A stretch of 64,000 nucleotides of DNA from the NCBI GenBank assembly GCA_013399875.1, contig VXAZ01007505.1:1063987-1127986 (forward strand). Direction: 5' to 3'. The notes under the pieces are model-generated. The model was not told the origin of the DNA and did not search any database. It worked only from the letters and a program-made list of their open reading frames with translations. The translations under genes and the position numbers were made by a program. Source of the stretch: Gymnorhina tibicen. Lineage: Eukaryota; Chordata; Aves; Passeriformes; Artamidae. Below, one piece after another: positions 63,982 to 64,000 of the stretch (within the stretch, counting starts at the first letter, position 1; each line of letters opens with the position of its first letter).

Positions 63982-64000
63982 GGAGAGCACCGGCTGGCAA

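Larger units (their letters stand above)
63100..64000. promoter_or_regulatory. CpG island, probable promoter and first exon of a flanking gene
   Basis: Base composition shifts abruptly to high GC with dense unmutated CpG and stays so to the window edge. It carries GC boxes (63649-63675 and 63730-63737) and a CTCF-like core, and no TATA box is evident. In birds such islands mark promoters of widely expressed or developmental genes. Direction is unresolved. A minus-strand donor CCG|GTGAGC (63980-63976) fits an exon lying at or beyond 63981 with its intron entering this window. A plus-strand ATG at 63952 opens a frame to the edge. The gene itself cannot be named. Open frames of 194 and 128 codons on the minus strand start with GTG and are products of GC richness. 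Confidence 0.8.

Noticed and set aside
63396..63990. Long minus-strand open frames (194 and 128 codons) in the CpG island
   Set aside because: Both begin with GTG rather than ATG, overlap each other in different frames, and read as Pro/Arg/Ala-rich sequence typical of GC-rich DNA. No domain is seen.
1..64000. CRISPR arrays, operons, tRNA or rRNA genes
   Set aside because: No regularly spaced repeats, no tRNA B-box with a foldable cloverleaf and no rRNA core sequence were seen. The composition and repeats are those of a vertebrate nuclear genome.
63952..64000. Plus-strand ATG opening a frame to the right edge as a definite gene start
   Set aside because: The context (C at -3, G at +4) is only moderate and only 16 codons are visible, so it is recorded as an alternative and not annotated as a coding region.

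Overview
The window looks like a stretch of bird nuclear genome. The main evidence is the repeats. There are several CR1 LINE fragments with the avian 3' end (TGATTCTATGAT-like octamers, and the 'GGTTGGAAGAG' / 'GACCAGATGACCT' blocks). There are three solitary LTRs of avian endogenous retrovirus types. Most of the window is AT-rich and sparsely repetitive, as expected for a large intron or an intergenic desert. No protein-coding gene could be recognised. The open frames are short, mutually overlapping and without recognisable domains.

Layout. Positions 1-11570 are unique AT-rich DNA with microsatellites and homopolymer runs, one more GC-rich block (about 7373-7770) and two segments bounded by strong splice-like signals (4540-4626 and 10403-10728). 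A minus-strand ERVL-type solo LTR lies at 11576-12126 with an exact 5-bp target duplication. Positions 12132-24764 are unique sequence. A second, more decayed ERVL-type LTR lies at about 24765-25310. Positions 25311-32278 are again unique. At 32279-33293 a minus-strand CR1 is split by a clean 565-bp ERVK-type solo LTR (32383-32947) flanked by the 6-bp duplication CCCTAG. A 26-base run of N inside poly-T is at 35153-35178. A short plus-strand CR1 3' end is at 36235-36384. A long repeat-poor interval (36385-55927) follows, with a 71-nt purine tract, an A/C-only tract and small tandem duplications. Then come a minus-strand CR1 3' end (55928-56101) and two plus-strand CR1 fragments in tandem (60585-61585).

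The last kilobase (about 63100-64000) changes abruptly to a CpG island. It has a GGGGC array, Sp1-type GC boxes and a CTCF-like core, and is very probably the promoter and first exon of a gene that continues beyond the right edge. A good splice donor on the minus strand at 63980-63976 fits a minus-strand gene whose first intron would run leftward into this window. An ATG on the plus strand at 63952 keeps the opposite direction possible.

I did not find an undescribed multi-gene system. The strongest signals are the nested LTR-in-CR1 insertion, the pair of LTRs with intact target duplications, and the CpG-island promoter. Repeat family calls rest on recognition of consensus features from memory, not on a database search.
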